A DNA stretch of 64,000 nt from assembly GCF_021474405.1 (NCBI RefSeq), contig NZ_JAKEIO010000018.1:1-64000 (forward strand), written 5' to 3'. Shown piece after piece: positions 37,678-45,887 of the stretch (position 1 is the stretch's first letter; every line of letters starts with the position of its first letter). The stretch is from [Streptosporangium] indianense (lineage in GTDB: Bacteria; Actinomycetota; Actinomycetes; Streptomycetales; Streptomycetaceae). Position numbers and translations under genes: made by a program. Below the pieces are notes generated by a model that was not told the origin of the DNA, ran no database searches, and saw only the letters and a list, made by a program, of their open reading frames with translations.

Positions 37678-38163
37678 ATGGGGAAGCTGGCCGTGGCGGC
37701 GTTGCGTGGGGTGCTCGTGGTGCTGCTCGCCCGATCGTTGTTCGTCCAGGCGGTGATGGTGCCGCTGCTGGCCGTCGACATGAACGGGCTCAGGCCCGAG
37801 TACGCGTATCTGCGCACCCCGGTCCTCGTGATCATCGTCCTGGGTATCGTGACGGCTCAGGTCGTCGTGGTCTGCGTGTGGCGGCTGGTGACGATGGTGC
37901 GTCGCGGCACGGTGTTCTCCACGGCTGCGTTCCGCTACGTGCACCTCGTGATCGGCGCGTTCGTGGCGGCCGCCCTGCTGGTCTTCGTGCTCGCGCCGGG
38001 CGAGGCCGTCGCACCCGGGGTGGTCCTCCTGTTGTGCGGGGTGGTGGTGGCCGTGCTGGGCGTAGCCCTGGTCGTGCTCGTGCTGCGGATGCTGCTCGCG
38101 CAGGCCGTCGCACGTGACATCGAGGCGGCCCGGATGCAGGCAGAGCTGGAAGAGGTCATCTGA
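37678..38163 (+). CDS. DUF2975 family membrane protein
   Basis: A 161-residue membrane protein with four hydrophobic helices: LAVAALRGVLVVLLARSLFV, PVLVIIVLGIVTAQVVVVCV, YVHLVIGAFVAAALLVFVLA and VVLLLCGVVVAVLGVALVVL. It fits the DUF2975 family. Members are usually paired, as here, with a small XRE regulator. The pair resembles a membrane sensor and its repressor, but no ligand is known. ATG 37678 follows a GAGGGAG; an upstream ATG at 37636 would sit inside the operator. The stop overlaps the next start by one base (TGATG). Confidence 0.88.
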   Translation: MGKLAVAALRGVLVVLLARSLFVQAVMVPLLAVDMNGLRPEYAYLRTPVLVIIVLGIVTAQVVVVCVWRLVTMVRRGTVFSTAAFRYVHLVIGAFVAAALLVFVLAPGEAVAPGVVLLLCGVVVAVLGVALVVLVLRMLLAQAVARDIEAARMQAELEEVI

Positions 38164-38393
38164 TGCCGATCGTCGTCGACATCGACGTGATGCTGGCCAA
38201 ACGCAAGATGTCCGTGGGCGAGTTGGCGGAACGCGTGGGCATCACCCCCGCCAATCTCGCCGTCCTCAAGAACGGCCGCGCCAAGGCGGTCCGCTTCTCC
38301 ACCCTGGCCGCGCTGTGCGAGGTGCTGGAGTGCCAGCCGGGGGATCTGCTGCGCTGGGAGACGGAGAGCGCGACGGAGCCGACAATGCGCTGA
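38163..38393 (+). CDS. XRE-family (YozG-like) transcriptional regulator
   Basis: A 76-residue Cro/CI-type helix-turn-helix protein. The HTH covers MSVGELAERVGITPANLAVL, then KNGRAKAVRFSTLAALCEVL, and ends in the CQPGDLLRWE motif typical of YozG-like partners of DUF2975. It probably binds the 8-3-8 palindrome upstream of the operon. It overlaps both neighbours in TGATG contexts and is translationally coupled to them. The stop codon overlaps the GNAT start by one base. Confidence 0.92.
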   Translation: MPIVVDIDVMLAKRKMSVGELAERVGITPANLAVLKNGRAKAVRFSTLAALCEVLECQPGDLLRWETESATEPTMR

Positions 38394-38860
38394 TGGAGAA
38401 CATCAGCATCCGCCCGGCCCGGCCCGACGAACTCGCGGCCGTGGCCGCCCTCCGGTGGGAGTGGCTCGTCGAGAACGGCTCACAGGACCTCGGCGAACCC
38501 GGGGCCTTCCTACGGCACTTCGTCGCCTGGGCACGGGAGAACGCCGGAACACACCGCTGCATCGTGCTCGTCCGGGACGACCGGGTCATCGGAATGGCCT
38601 GGCTCGCCGTGGTGCAGCGGGTACCCACGCCCCGGGCCCCGCGACGGGCCTCCGGTGATCTGCAGTGCGTCTACGTCGTACCCGAGGCACGCGACGGCGG
38701 ACTGGGCGGGCGGCTCATCCGGGCCGTCCTGGACGGAGCCCGTGAGCTGGGGCTGGAGCGCGTGACCGTGCACTCCAGCCCGCGGGCCGTCCCCGCGTAC
38801 GCGCGCAGCGGTTTCCAGGAGTCGCCCCGGCTGCTGCAGGCGCAGCTCGCCCGCGGGTGA
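38393..38860 (+). CDS. GNAT family N-acetyltransferase
   Basis: A 155-residue GNAT enzyme. The N-terminal beta-alpha unit ISIRPARPDELAAVAALRWE leads to the acetyl-CoA pyrophosphate-binding motif ARDGGLGGRLIRAVLDGA near residue 100, with the QCVYVVPEA strand just before it. The C-terminal SGFQE completes the fold. The substrate is unknown. ATG 38393 overlaps the XRE stop, so it is the third gene of the DUF2975-XRE-GNAT operon, an association that suggests that the enzyme's expression is repressed by the XRE protein. Confidence 0.88.
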   Translation: MENISIRPARPDELAAVAALRWEWLVENGSQDLGEPGAFLRHFVAWARENAGTHRCIVLVRDDRVIGMAWLAVVQRVPTPRAPRRASGDLQCVYVVPEARDGGLGGRLIRAVLDGARELGLERVTVHSSPRAVPAYARSGFQESPRLLQAQLARG

Positions 38861-38864
38861 GCCG

Positions 38865-38870
38865 TATGAT
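38865..38870 (+). promoter_or_regulatory. -10 box upstream of the repeat-built membrane protein gene
   Basis: TATGAT, a near-consensus -10 hexamer, lies five bases after the GNAT stop. Transcription from it would start around 38877. Confidence 0.45.
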
Positions 38871-38959
38871 CTTGCGGCCGAGTGGAGGAATCGCGGGAGA
38901 ACGGGGCGGGGCTGTGCGGTGCTGGATCCGGACGGGGCACTGAGGGCGTCTACGACGGT

Positions 38960-40273
38960 ATGGATCTGGAGAAGCGACCCAGCGAGGGTTTCGAGCCGCC
39001 GGCCGACCTGCCCCAGGGGCCGGGCGATCCGTCCCGGCGGTCGGCCGAGGTGCCGCAACAGGCAGCCGAACTGCCCCAACAGGCAGCTGAGCTGCCCCCT
39101 CAGTCGGCCCGTGTGCCCCAGGGGCCGGACGGGACGCCGCCCGTGCCGCGCGAGCCGCCGGGGCCCGAGGGCTGTCTCACCGTCGCCATCCGCATCCCCG
39201 TGCGGATCATCGCGCTCGTCCTGGTCGTCCCCCTGCGGATGCTGTGGGACGCGCTCGTCGTGGCCGGGCGGTTCCTGAACGACACGCTGCTCCGGCCGCT
39301 CGGCCGGGCGCTGCTGTGGCTCGCGCGGGCCGTGTTCGTCTGGCCGTTCGTGGGGCTGTGGCGCTACGTCGTCGTGCCGGTGGGCAAGGCACTCGGCTGG
39401 CTCGCGCAGACACTCGTCGTGGTCCCCCTGGTCTGGCTCTACCGCTCGGTCCTCACCCCGCTGGGGCATGCGATCGCATGGGCCGCCCGGGGCATCGGGG
39501 CCGCGGCCGGCTGGATCGCCAGGGGCGTGGGTGCCGGGCTCGGCTGGGTGTACGCGCAGCTGCTCACGCCCGTCGGGCACGCGGTGCTGTGGGTCCTGAA
39601 GGGACTCGGCGCCGGGCTCGCCGCACTCGGCATCGGCGTCTGGACCGTCGTGGCCCTGCTCGCGAAGTACCTCGTCGTCGTACCGGCCGTCTGGCTGTAC
39701 ACCTGGGTGCTCGCGCCCGTCGGCCGCGCGATCGCCTGGTGCGCCAAGAAGCTCGTGTGGCTGGTGCGCACGATCCTCACCGGCATCGGGACGGCCCTGT
39801 ACTGGATCGCCCGGATCCTGTTCGTCCTGCCCGCGCTCGCCCTCTGGCGCTGGATCCTCACGCCGGCCGGACGCGTCCTCGCCGTCATCGGCCGGGAGGT
39901 GTGGGATGCCCTCGGGCACGCCTGGCGCGTCGCCGGACACATCTCGCTCGCCGTCGGACGGTTCCTCGGCACCCTCTTCCGGTGGCTCCTCGTCGAGCCG
40001 GTGCGGTGGGTGTACCGCATGGTGCTGACGCCCGTCGGGCACGCCGTGCGGGACGCCGTCCTGCGGCCCGCTGCCGAGGCCGCCCGCAGCGTGGGGCGGG
40101 CCACCCGGCAGGCACTGGCCGCCGCCCGGGAGTCCGTACGACAGGCCCGCGCCGACGTCCGCCGGATGCTCTTCGGCGAACCGCGCCGACCGCGGCCCGT
40201 CGACCGCCGGGAACCATCAGGGCGCGGGGCACGTACTCTTGGTAGCAGTACGACCGCTCTCACGAAGGACTGA
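38960..40273 (+). CDS. repeat-built integral membrane protein
   Basis: A 437-residue protein of unknown function. After a Gln/Pro-rich N-terminus (about residues 1-70, with the tandem word PQQAAEL), it is a series of long amphipathic or membrane helices. They are punctuated by about seven copies of the motif (T/A)P(V/L)G(H/R/K)A, for instance VLTPLGHAIAW, LLTPVGHAVLW, VLAPVGRAIAW and VLTPVGHAVRD. The units vary in length. The C-terminal 70 residues are Arg/Ala-rich and cytosolic. ATG 38960 is preferred over GTG 38882, since the intervening codons (GAA, GGT, GCT, GGA, ACT) have unusually AT-rich third positions. Neither has a strong Shine-Dalgarno. Confidence 0.75.
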   Translation: MDLEKRPSEGFEPPADLPQGPGDPSRRSAEVPQQAAELPQQAAELPPQSARVPQGPDGTPPVPREPPGPEGCLTVAIRIPVRIIALVLVVPLRMLWDALVVAGRFLNDTLLRPLGRALLWLARAVFVWPFVGLWRYVVVPVGKALGWLAQTLVVVPLVWLYRSVLTPLGHAIAWAARGIGAAAGWIARGVGAGLGWVYAQLLTPVGHAVLWVLKGLGAGLAALGIGVWTVVALLAKYLVVVPAVWLYTWVLAPVGRAIAWCAKKLVWLVRTILTGIGTALYWIARILFVLPALALWRWILTPAGRVLAVIGREVWDALGHAWRVAGHISLAVGRFLGTLFRWLLVEPVRWVYRMVLTPVGHAVRDAVLRPAAEAARSVGRATRQALAAARESVRQARADVRRMLFGEPRRPRPVDRREPSGRGARTLGSSTTALTKD

Positions 40274-40279
40274 ACGACA

Positions 40280-41104
40280 CTGGGCAAGCGACAGCCCGAA
40301 GGCCCGCCGCCCGCACCCGCGGTGCAGCGCATCCGACTGCGTTACACCAAGCGCGGCCGCCTCCGGTTCACCAGCCACCGTGACTTCCAGCGCGCCTTCG
40401 AGCGTGCGTTGCGCCGTGCCGAGGTGCCGATGGCCTACTCGGCGGGCTTCACACCGCACCCGAAGGTGTCGTACGCCAATGCCGCACCCACCGGCACGGG
40501 CAGTGAGGCGGAATACCTGGAGATCGCGCTCACCGCGCCCCGCGACCCGGAGCAGCTCAGGGCCCTTCTCGACGAGTCGCTGCCCACCGGGCTCGACATC
40601 ACCGACGCGGTCGAGGCCCGCACCTCCGGGCTCGCCGACCGGCTGACGGCTTCCGTCTGGGAGCTCCGGCTGGACGGAGTGCCGGTGGAGGAGGCCCGCC
40701 GAGCGGCGGACGCCTTCAACGCGGCCGAGACGGTCGAGGTCCAGCGCCTCGCCAAGAACGGCGTCCGTACGTTCGACGCCCGCGCCGCCGTGGCGAGCCT
40801 GGAGGTCCGCGACCTCACGGAAACGCACAGTTCGCAGGCTGATAGGCCGACCGACCAGCCCTGTGCGATACTGCGGCTGGTTGTTCGGCACGTGACGCCT
40901 GCCGTACGACCCGACGACGTCCTGTCCGGTCTCCGCGCCGTGGCCGACCTGGCGCCGCCGGTCCCCGCAGCGGTGACCAGGCTGGCGCAGGGGCTGTTCG
41001 ATGAAGAGACCGGCACGGTGACCGACCCGCTCGCGCCCGACCGCGAGGCAGCCGAGGCCCACCCAACGGCCGAACCGACTGCCACCGCGACGGCGCCGGC
41101 ATAA
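40280..41104 (+). CDS. DUF2344 (TIGR03936) family protein, probable CTG start
   Basis: A 274-residue DUF2344 protein, the usual C-terminal partner of TIGR03960 radical SAM proteins. Family motifs are RIRLRYTKRGRLRFTSHRDF, YSAGFTPHPKVSYANAAPTG and GSEAEYLEI. A CTG at 40280 (MGKRQPEGPPPAPAVQRI) has AAGGAC 9 bases upstream and adds residues that I recall as conserved in streptomycetes. The first ordinary start, GTG 40322, has no Shine-Dalgarno. It follows the membrane protein gene by six bases. It is thought to act with the radical SAM protein upstream, presumably in RNA modification; the chemistry is unknown. The C-terminus is Thr/Ala/Pro-rich. Confidence 0.85.
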   Translation: MGKRQPEGPPPAPAVQRIRLRYTKRGRLRFTSHRDFQRAFERALRRAEVPMAYSAGFTPHPKVSYANAAPTGTGSEAEYLEIALTAPRDPEQLRALLDESLPTGLDITDAVEARTSGLADRLTASVWELRLDGVPVEEARRAADAFNAAETVEVQRLAKNGVRTFDARAAVASLEVRDLTETHSSQADRPTDQPCAILRLVVRHVTPAVRPDDVLSGLRAVADLAPPVPAAVTRLAQGLFDEETGTVTDPLAPDREAAEAHPTAEPTATATAPA

Positions 41105-41200
41105 GGAAGGTCCCGCGTAGGGACGGACGTCGTAGCGCCGCCCTCGGACTCGGGAGCCACCTGGGTCGGGCAGCGCACCGACCAGAAGACTTTCGCCAGG

Positions 41201-41221
41201 CCGTACGCATTGGGCGTACGG
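41201..41221 (+). other. hairpin in the rne 5' leader
   Basis: CCGTACGC and GCGTACGG pair perfectly around an ATTGG loop, 145 bases upstream of rne. It may end the upstream transcript or be a structured element of the rne leader. RNase E of E. coli autoregulates through its leader. The remaining gap (41105-41365) shows no gene. Confidence 0.5.
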
Positions 41222-41365
41222 AACCGGCGAGACAGGACACAGAGAGCTCCCGTGCGGCGCCCGCGCCCCGGACGGCGGCGAACGCGCACAGCGCGCGCCG
41301 CGGACGTCACCGGCATACGCCGGACCAGGCGCGGCGCCCGGGAGCCTGACGGGAGACAAGCCCGC

Positions 41366-44300
41366 ATGCTCGAGCCGACCGAACCCACAGAGGGTTCCGA
41401 ACAGAACACCCCCAGCGACACCCTGCCGCCCCGCCGGCGGCGCCGTGCCGCGTCCCGCCCGGCGGGCCCGCCCACCGGTGCCTCCTCCGACACGCCGGTG
41501 GAGACCGTCGCGCCGGCCATACCGGCCACCGACGCCGAGGAACTCGCAGCGGACGTCGAGTCCGGCGAGGCCGAGGAAGCAGCCGCCGAGGTCGCCCAGG
41601 CCCCCGAGGCCCCCGCAGCGACCGCTGCCGCCGCGACGCCCGCAGCCGGTGAGAGCGACGAGGACGCCGCGCCCGCCGGGCGCAAGCGCCGTCGCGCCGT
41701 GCGCCGCGCCTCCGCCCCTGCCGGCGCTCCCGTCGCCGCGGAGGCCGCCGAGACCGTGGTCCCGGTGACCGCCACCACCCCCGCGGACCCCGAGGCGACC
41801 GAGCCTGCCGAGGCCGCCGCTCCCGCCGCGTCCTCCGCGGCGACCGAGGAGGCCGCCCCCAAGCGCGCCCGCCGCCGCGCCACCCGCACCGTGACCTCAC
41901 CCACCGCCGCTCCGGCCGAGGCGGCCGAGACGGTCGCGGCACCGGCCGTGGCCGACACCGCCGAGCCGTCGGCTGCGGCCGACGGCGCCGAGGCCGCCGA
42001 AGAGGCCGCTGAAAAGGCCGCTGAAAAGGCCGCTGAAAAGGCCGTTGAAGAGGCTGCTCCGCGCCGGACCCGCCGGCGTGCCTCGCGGCGGGCGTCCGCG
42101 CCTGCCGGGGCGCCCTCCGCCACGGAGACCGCGGAAACCGCAAAAACCGCGGAGGTGACCGCCGAGGAGGCGAAGGCACCCGTGACCGAGACTCCCGCCG
42201 CCGAGCCCGAGCGCGCGTCCGAGGCCGTTGCCTCCGAGACTCCCGCCGCCGAGGCCGCTGCCACCGAGCCCGCCCGTGCGTCCGAGGCCGTCGCCTCCGA
42301 GGCACCCGCCGGTGAGGCCGCCGAGCCGGCCGAAGAGGCCGGTCCGCGTCGCCGTCGCCGGGTCGTGCGCCGGGCCGCCGGCGGCTTCGCCGAGCCCGCC
42401 CAGCCGACCCGGGGCGGGAGGGCCTCGAAGGCCGCCGCCCGGGTGCCCGCGGACGCGGCCGACAGCGAGAGCGAGGCGCCCTCGCGTCCGCGGCGGCCCG
42501 CCGTCGCGCTGTTCCAGGCGCCCGTCTTCACCGAGCCCCAGTTCCAGACGCCGGAGCGGGCCGCTGCCGCTGCCGCCGCCGAGGCGGCCGGGGCGACGGA
42601 GCCCGAGGAGGACCAGGAGTCCGCGCCGGCCGAGGCCCAGCGCGAGGAGCAGAGCGGCGGCTCGCGTCGCCGTCGCCGGCGCCGGGGCGCCGGGGACGAG
42701 CCCGAGGCGCAGGCCCCCGAGACCGCCGTCGCCGACACCGCCGCCGAGGAGGCGGAGGAGGCCGACGAGTCCGCCGAGGACCAGGCCGACGGCGACGAGC
42801 AGGACGAGTCCGAGGGCACCGGCTCGCGCCGCCGCCGTCGCCGCGGCGGTCGCCGCCGCCGGCGTGGCGAGTCCGTCGACGGCGAGGGCGGCGAGGCGTC
42901 CGACGCCGAGTCCGACGCTGCCGCCGCGCAGGACGGCGAGGACGGCGCCGAGGAGGACGACGAGGACTCCGAGGAGACCACCGACCGCGACGAGTCCGGC
43001 GGGAGCGGCTCCAGCAGCAGCCGCCGTCGCCGTCGGCGCCGCCGCCGTGCCGGGGACTCCGGCACCGACTCCGAGCCCTCCGACGACGACCCCGAGCGCA
43101 CGGTCGTCAAGGTCCGCGAGCCCCGCCCCAAGACGGAACCGTCCGACGAGGTGCAGTCCATCAAGGGCTCGACCCGTCTGGAGGCCAAGAAGCAGCGCCG
43201 ACGCGAAGGACGCGAGCAGGGCCGCCGCCGCGTGCCGATCATCACCGAGGCCGAGTTCCTGGCCCGCCGCGAGGCCGTCGAGCGCGTGATGGTCGTCCGC
43301 CAGCACGGCGACCGCACGCAGATCGGCGTCCTCGAGGACGACGTGCTCGTCGAGCACTACGTCAACAAGGAGCAGGCGACCTCGTACGTCGGCAACGTCT
43401 ACCTCGGCAAGGTGCAGAACGTGCTGCCGTCGATGGAGGCCGCCTTCATCGACATCGGCAAGGGCCGCAACGCCGTCCTGTACGCCGGTGAGGTCAACTT
43501 CGAGGCGCTCGGCATGGCCCACGGGCCGCGCCGCATCGAGTCCGCCCTGAAGTCCGGCCAGTCGGTGCTCGTCCAGGTGACGAAGGACCCGATCGGCCAC
43601 AAGGGCGCGCGTCTGACCAGCCAGGTCTCCCTCCCGGGCCGTTACCTCGTGTACGTGCCCGAGGGCTCCATGACCGGCATCAGCCGCAAGCTGCCCGACA
43701 CCGAGCGGGCCCGGCTGAAGACCATCCTCAAGAAGATCGTCCCCGAGGACGCGGGCGTCATCGTGCGCACCGCCGCCGAGGGCGCGAGCGAGGACGAGCT
43801 GCGCCGGGACGTCGAGCGGCTGCAGCAGCAGTGGGAGGACATCCAGAAGAAGGCCAAGAGCGGCAACGCCCCGACGCTGCTCTACGGCGAGCCGGACATG
43901 ACCGTCCGGGTCGTGCGCGACATCTTCAACGAGGACTTCTCCAAGGTCGTCGTCAGCGGTGACGAGGCCTGGTCGACCATCCACGGCTACGTCTCGCACG
44001 TCGCGCCGGACCTCGCCGAGCGGCTGTCGAAGTGGACCTCCGAGGTCGACGTCTTCGCCACGTACCGGATCGACGAGCAGCTCGCCAAGGCCCTGGACCG
44101 CAAGGTCTGGCTGCCCAGCGGCGGTTCGCTGGTGATCGACCGGACCGAGGCGATGGTCGTCGTCGACGTCAACACCGGCAAGTTCACCGGCCAGGGCGGC
44201 AACCTCGAGGAGACCGTCACCAGGAACAACCTGGAGGCGGCCGAGGAGATCGTGCGTCAGCTGCGGCTGCGCGACCTCGGCGGCATCATCGTCATCGACT

Positions 44301-45658
44301 TCATCGACATGGTGCTGGAGTCCAACCGGGACCTGGTGCTGCGGCGCCTGCTGGAGTGCCTGGGCCGGGACCGTACGAAGCACCAGGTCGCCGAGGTGAC
44401 CTCGCTGGGCCTCGTGCAGATGACCCGCAAGCGGGTCGGACAGGGGCTGCTGGAGTCCTTCTCCGAGACCTGCGTCCACTGCAACGGCCGCGGTGTCATC
44501 GTCCACATGGAGCAGCCGACGGCTCCCGGAGGCGGCGGCAAGCGCAAGAAGCGCGCCCGTGCCGGCGCCGCCGAGCAGCCGCACGTGCACGAGACCGCCG
44601 AGACCGCCGAGCAGGAGGCGGAGAGCGAGGCGGAGGTCGTCGCCGAGGTCGCCGAGCCGGTCGCGCTGCCCGCGCCGGCCTTCGAGCCCGACGAGGAGCT
44701 GTACAGCAGCGCCGCCGAGGCGGAGGCCGCGGCCGGCCGTGGGCGCTCGCGTCGCCGGGCGAGCCGGCGGGCGTCGGCCCCGGCGGGTTCCCCGCGCGGC
44801 GAGGCGGCCGAGCCGAAGGCGGAGGAGAGCAGGGAGACGACCCGGCGGGGCAGGGGCAGGGCCGCGCAGGCCGTGGCCGAGGCGCCGACGGCTCAGGACG
44901 TGACCGCCGAGCAGGAGGCCGCCCGTCCCGTGCAGCCGGAGCCGGCCGCCGAGGCACAGGCCGAGCCGGCGGCCGTGGAGGACCCGGTCGTCGAGGCCGC
45001 ACAGGCCGCGCCCACCGCTTCCGCCGCGCCCGCCGCTCCGGCGGAGGAGGCCGCGCCCAAGGGCCGAACCCGGCGCCGGGCCACCCGCAAGGTGTCCGCT
45101 CCGGCCGGTTCCCCGGCGGGCGCCGAGGCGGCCGTGGTGACGGTCGCCGAGACCGCGCCCGCTGAGCTCGCGGCCGAGGCCGCCGAGGCACCGGCCGAGC
45201 CGGTGGCCGAGCCCGTCGCCGAGGCGCCCGCCGAGAGCGCCGCCCCGGCCCGTCCGCGGCGCCGTGCCGTGCGCAAGCCGACGGCGTCCACGGCGTCCGA
45301 GGAGACGGCCGTCGTGGTCGTCCCGTCGGCCGCGTCCGAGGAGGGCGCCTCCGAGGCCGCTGCCGAGCCGGCCGCCGGGGCGTCCGCCGCCGACGGCGCC
45401 GTCCCGGAGGAGGCCGCCGACGAGTCGGCCCCCGCGAAGAAGACGGCCCGCAAGACGGCCAAGAAGGCCACGGCGAAGAAGGCCGCCACCACCAAGAAGA
45501 CGGCTGTGAAGAAGACCGCGGCCAAGAAGACGACGGCCAAGAAGGCGGCGAAGACCACCAAGACCGCCGCCAAGAAGACCGCGTCCAAGAAGACCGTGGC
45601 GGCGGAGCAGTCGGCGTCGTCCGCGTCCTCCGTCTCGGCCTCCACCGACGAGGGCTGA
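41366..45658 (+). CDS. rne: ribonuclease E/G family endoribonuclease (RNase ES)
   Basis: A 1430-residue RNase E. The conserved catalytic core is central, about residues 620-1045: MEAAFIDIGKGRNAVLYAGE in the S1 domain, the catalytic Asp934 in VVVDVNTGKF and Asp978/981 in IDFIDM, and the zinc-link C1036-x2-C1039. It is flanked by very long Ala/Glu-rich low-complexity arms with basic islands (RRTRRRASRRASAPAG) repeated many times, and a Lys/Ala C-terminus (KKTARKTAKKATAKKA), like histone H1 tails. This is the actinobacterial layout, in which the scaffold regions flank the core. It processes rRNA and degrades mRNA. ATG 41366 has GGGAG 10 bases upstream. Confidence 0.95.
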   Translation: MLEPTEPTEGSEQNTPSDTLPPRRRRRAASRPAGPPTGASSDTPVETVAPAIPATDAEELAADVESGEAEEAAAEVAQAPEAPAATAAAATPAAGESDEDAAPAGRKRRRAVRRASAPAGAPVAAEAAETVVPVTATTPADPEATEPAEAAAPAASSAATEEAAPKRARRRATRTVTSPTAAPAEAAETVAAPAVADTAEPSAAADGAEAAEEAAEKAAEKAAEKAVEEAAPRRTRRRASRRASAPAGAPSATETAETAKTAEVTAEEAKAPVTETPAAEPERASEAVASETPAAEAAATEPARASEAVASEAPAGEAAEPAEEAGPRRRRRVVRRAAGGFAEPAQPTRGGRASKAAARVPADAADSESEAPSRPRRPAVALFQAPVFTEPQFQTPERAAAAAAAEAAGATEPEEDQESAPAEAQREEQSGGSRRRRRRRGAGDEPEAQAPETAVADTAAEEAEEADESAEDQADGDEQDESEGTGSRRRRRRGGRRRRRGESVDGEGGEASDAESDAAAAQDGEDGAEEDDEDSEETTDRDESGGSGSSSSRRRRRRRRRAGDSGTDSEPSDDDPERTVVKVREPRPKTEPSDEVQSIKGSTRLEAKKQRRREGREQGRRRVPIITEAEFLARREAVERVMVVRQHGDRTQIGVLEDDVLVEHYVNKEQATSYVGNVYLGKVQNVLPSMEAAFIDIGKGRNAVLYAGEVNFEALGMAHGPRRIESALKSGQSVLVQVTKDPIGHKGARLTSQVSLPGRYLVYVPEGSMTGISRKLPDTERARLKTILKKIVPEDAGVIVRTAAEGASEDELRRDVERLQQQWEDIQKKAKSGNAPTLLYGEPDMTVRVVRDIFNEDFSKVVVSGDEAWSTIHGYVSHVAPDLAERLSKWTSEVDVFATYRIDEQLAKALDRKVWLPSGGSLVIDRTEAMVVVDVNTGKFTGQGGNLEETVTRNNLEAAEEIVRQLRLRDLGGIIVIDFIDMVLESNRDLVLRRLLECLGRDRTKHQVAEVTSLGLVQMTRKRVGQGLLESFSETCVHCNGRGVIVHMEQPTAPGGGGKRKKRARAGAAEQPHVHETAETAEQEAESEAEVVAEVAEPVALPAPAFEPDEELYSSAAEAEAAAGRGRSRRRASRRASAPAGSPRGEAAEPKAEESRETTRRGRGRAAQAVAEAPTAQDVTAEQEAARPVQPEPAAEAQAEPAAVEDPVVEAAQAAPTASAAPAAPAEEAAPKGRTRRRATRKVSAPAGSPAGAEAAVVTVAETAPAELAAEAAEAPAEPVAEPVAEAPAESAAPARPRRRAVRKPTASTASEETAVVVVPSAASEEGASEAAAEPAAGASAADGAVPEEAADESAPAKKTARKTAKKATAKKAATTKKTAVKKTAAKKTTAKKAAKTTKTAAKKTASKKTVAAEQSASSASSVSASTDEG

Positions 45659-45666
45659 GATCCCCC

Positions 45667-45699
45667 GCCCGTGCGACCGGCGTGACCGGTCGCACGGGC
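45667..45699 (+). terminator. terminator after rne
   Basis: Perfect 14-bp stem, 45667-45680 with 45686-45699, and a CGTGA loop, nine bases after the stop codon. Confidence 0.9.
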
Positions 45700-45716
45700 G
45701 GCGGGTCCGACTCGGT

Positions 45717-45746
45717 TTGACCCTTTCGGCCGCGGCCCCGTAACCT
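45717..45746 (+). promoter_or_regulatory. rplU-rpmA promoter
   Basis: TTGACC at 45717-45722 and TAACCT at 45741-45746 are spaced by 18 bp. The predicted start near 45753 leaves a leader of about 135 bases before rplU. Confidence 0.8.
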
Positions 45747-45795
45747 TGACCTTCGGCGTGTCGACTGACGCGTCACATCCCCGTAAACCTCATCC

Positions 45796-45817
45796 TCCGG
45801 GCGCCGGGCGCCCAGGA
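45796..45817 (+). other. hairpin in the rplU leader
   Basis: GGGCGC and GCGCCC pair around a CGG loop (45799-45813), with TCC/GGA extending the stem past a bulged A. An AGGAGAGG follows at once. It could be a control element for the L21-L27 operon, whose leaders are autoregulated in some bacteria. Confidence 0.5.
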
Positions 45818-45887
45818 GAGGCCGCTCGCTGAGTCGGGCGGCTGGCCTGCGGGGGTGCCGTTTCCCGAGCGAGAGAGTGAGTTCCGC

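Noticed and set aside
37636..38163. An earlier start for the DUF2975 gene at ATG 37636
   Set aside because: That ATG is the centre of the 8-3-8 palindrome; the ATG at 37678 has a GAGGGAG before it and starts at the first helix.
34248..38880. An integrative element or prophage in the accessory stretch
   Set aside because: No integrase, transposase, att-like repeat or phage structural gene is visible; only the content and position look accessory.
41897..44590. An 897-residue minus-strand open frame opposite rne
   Set aside because: Low-complexity shadow of the Ala/Glu-rich RNase E coding sequence; no start signal and no domain.
41366..45658. CRISPR-like spacing of repeats within rne
   Set aside because: The repeats are in-frame coding low complexity with variable spacing, not identical repeats with unique spacers.
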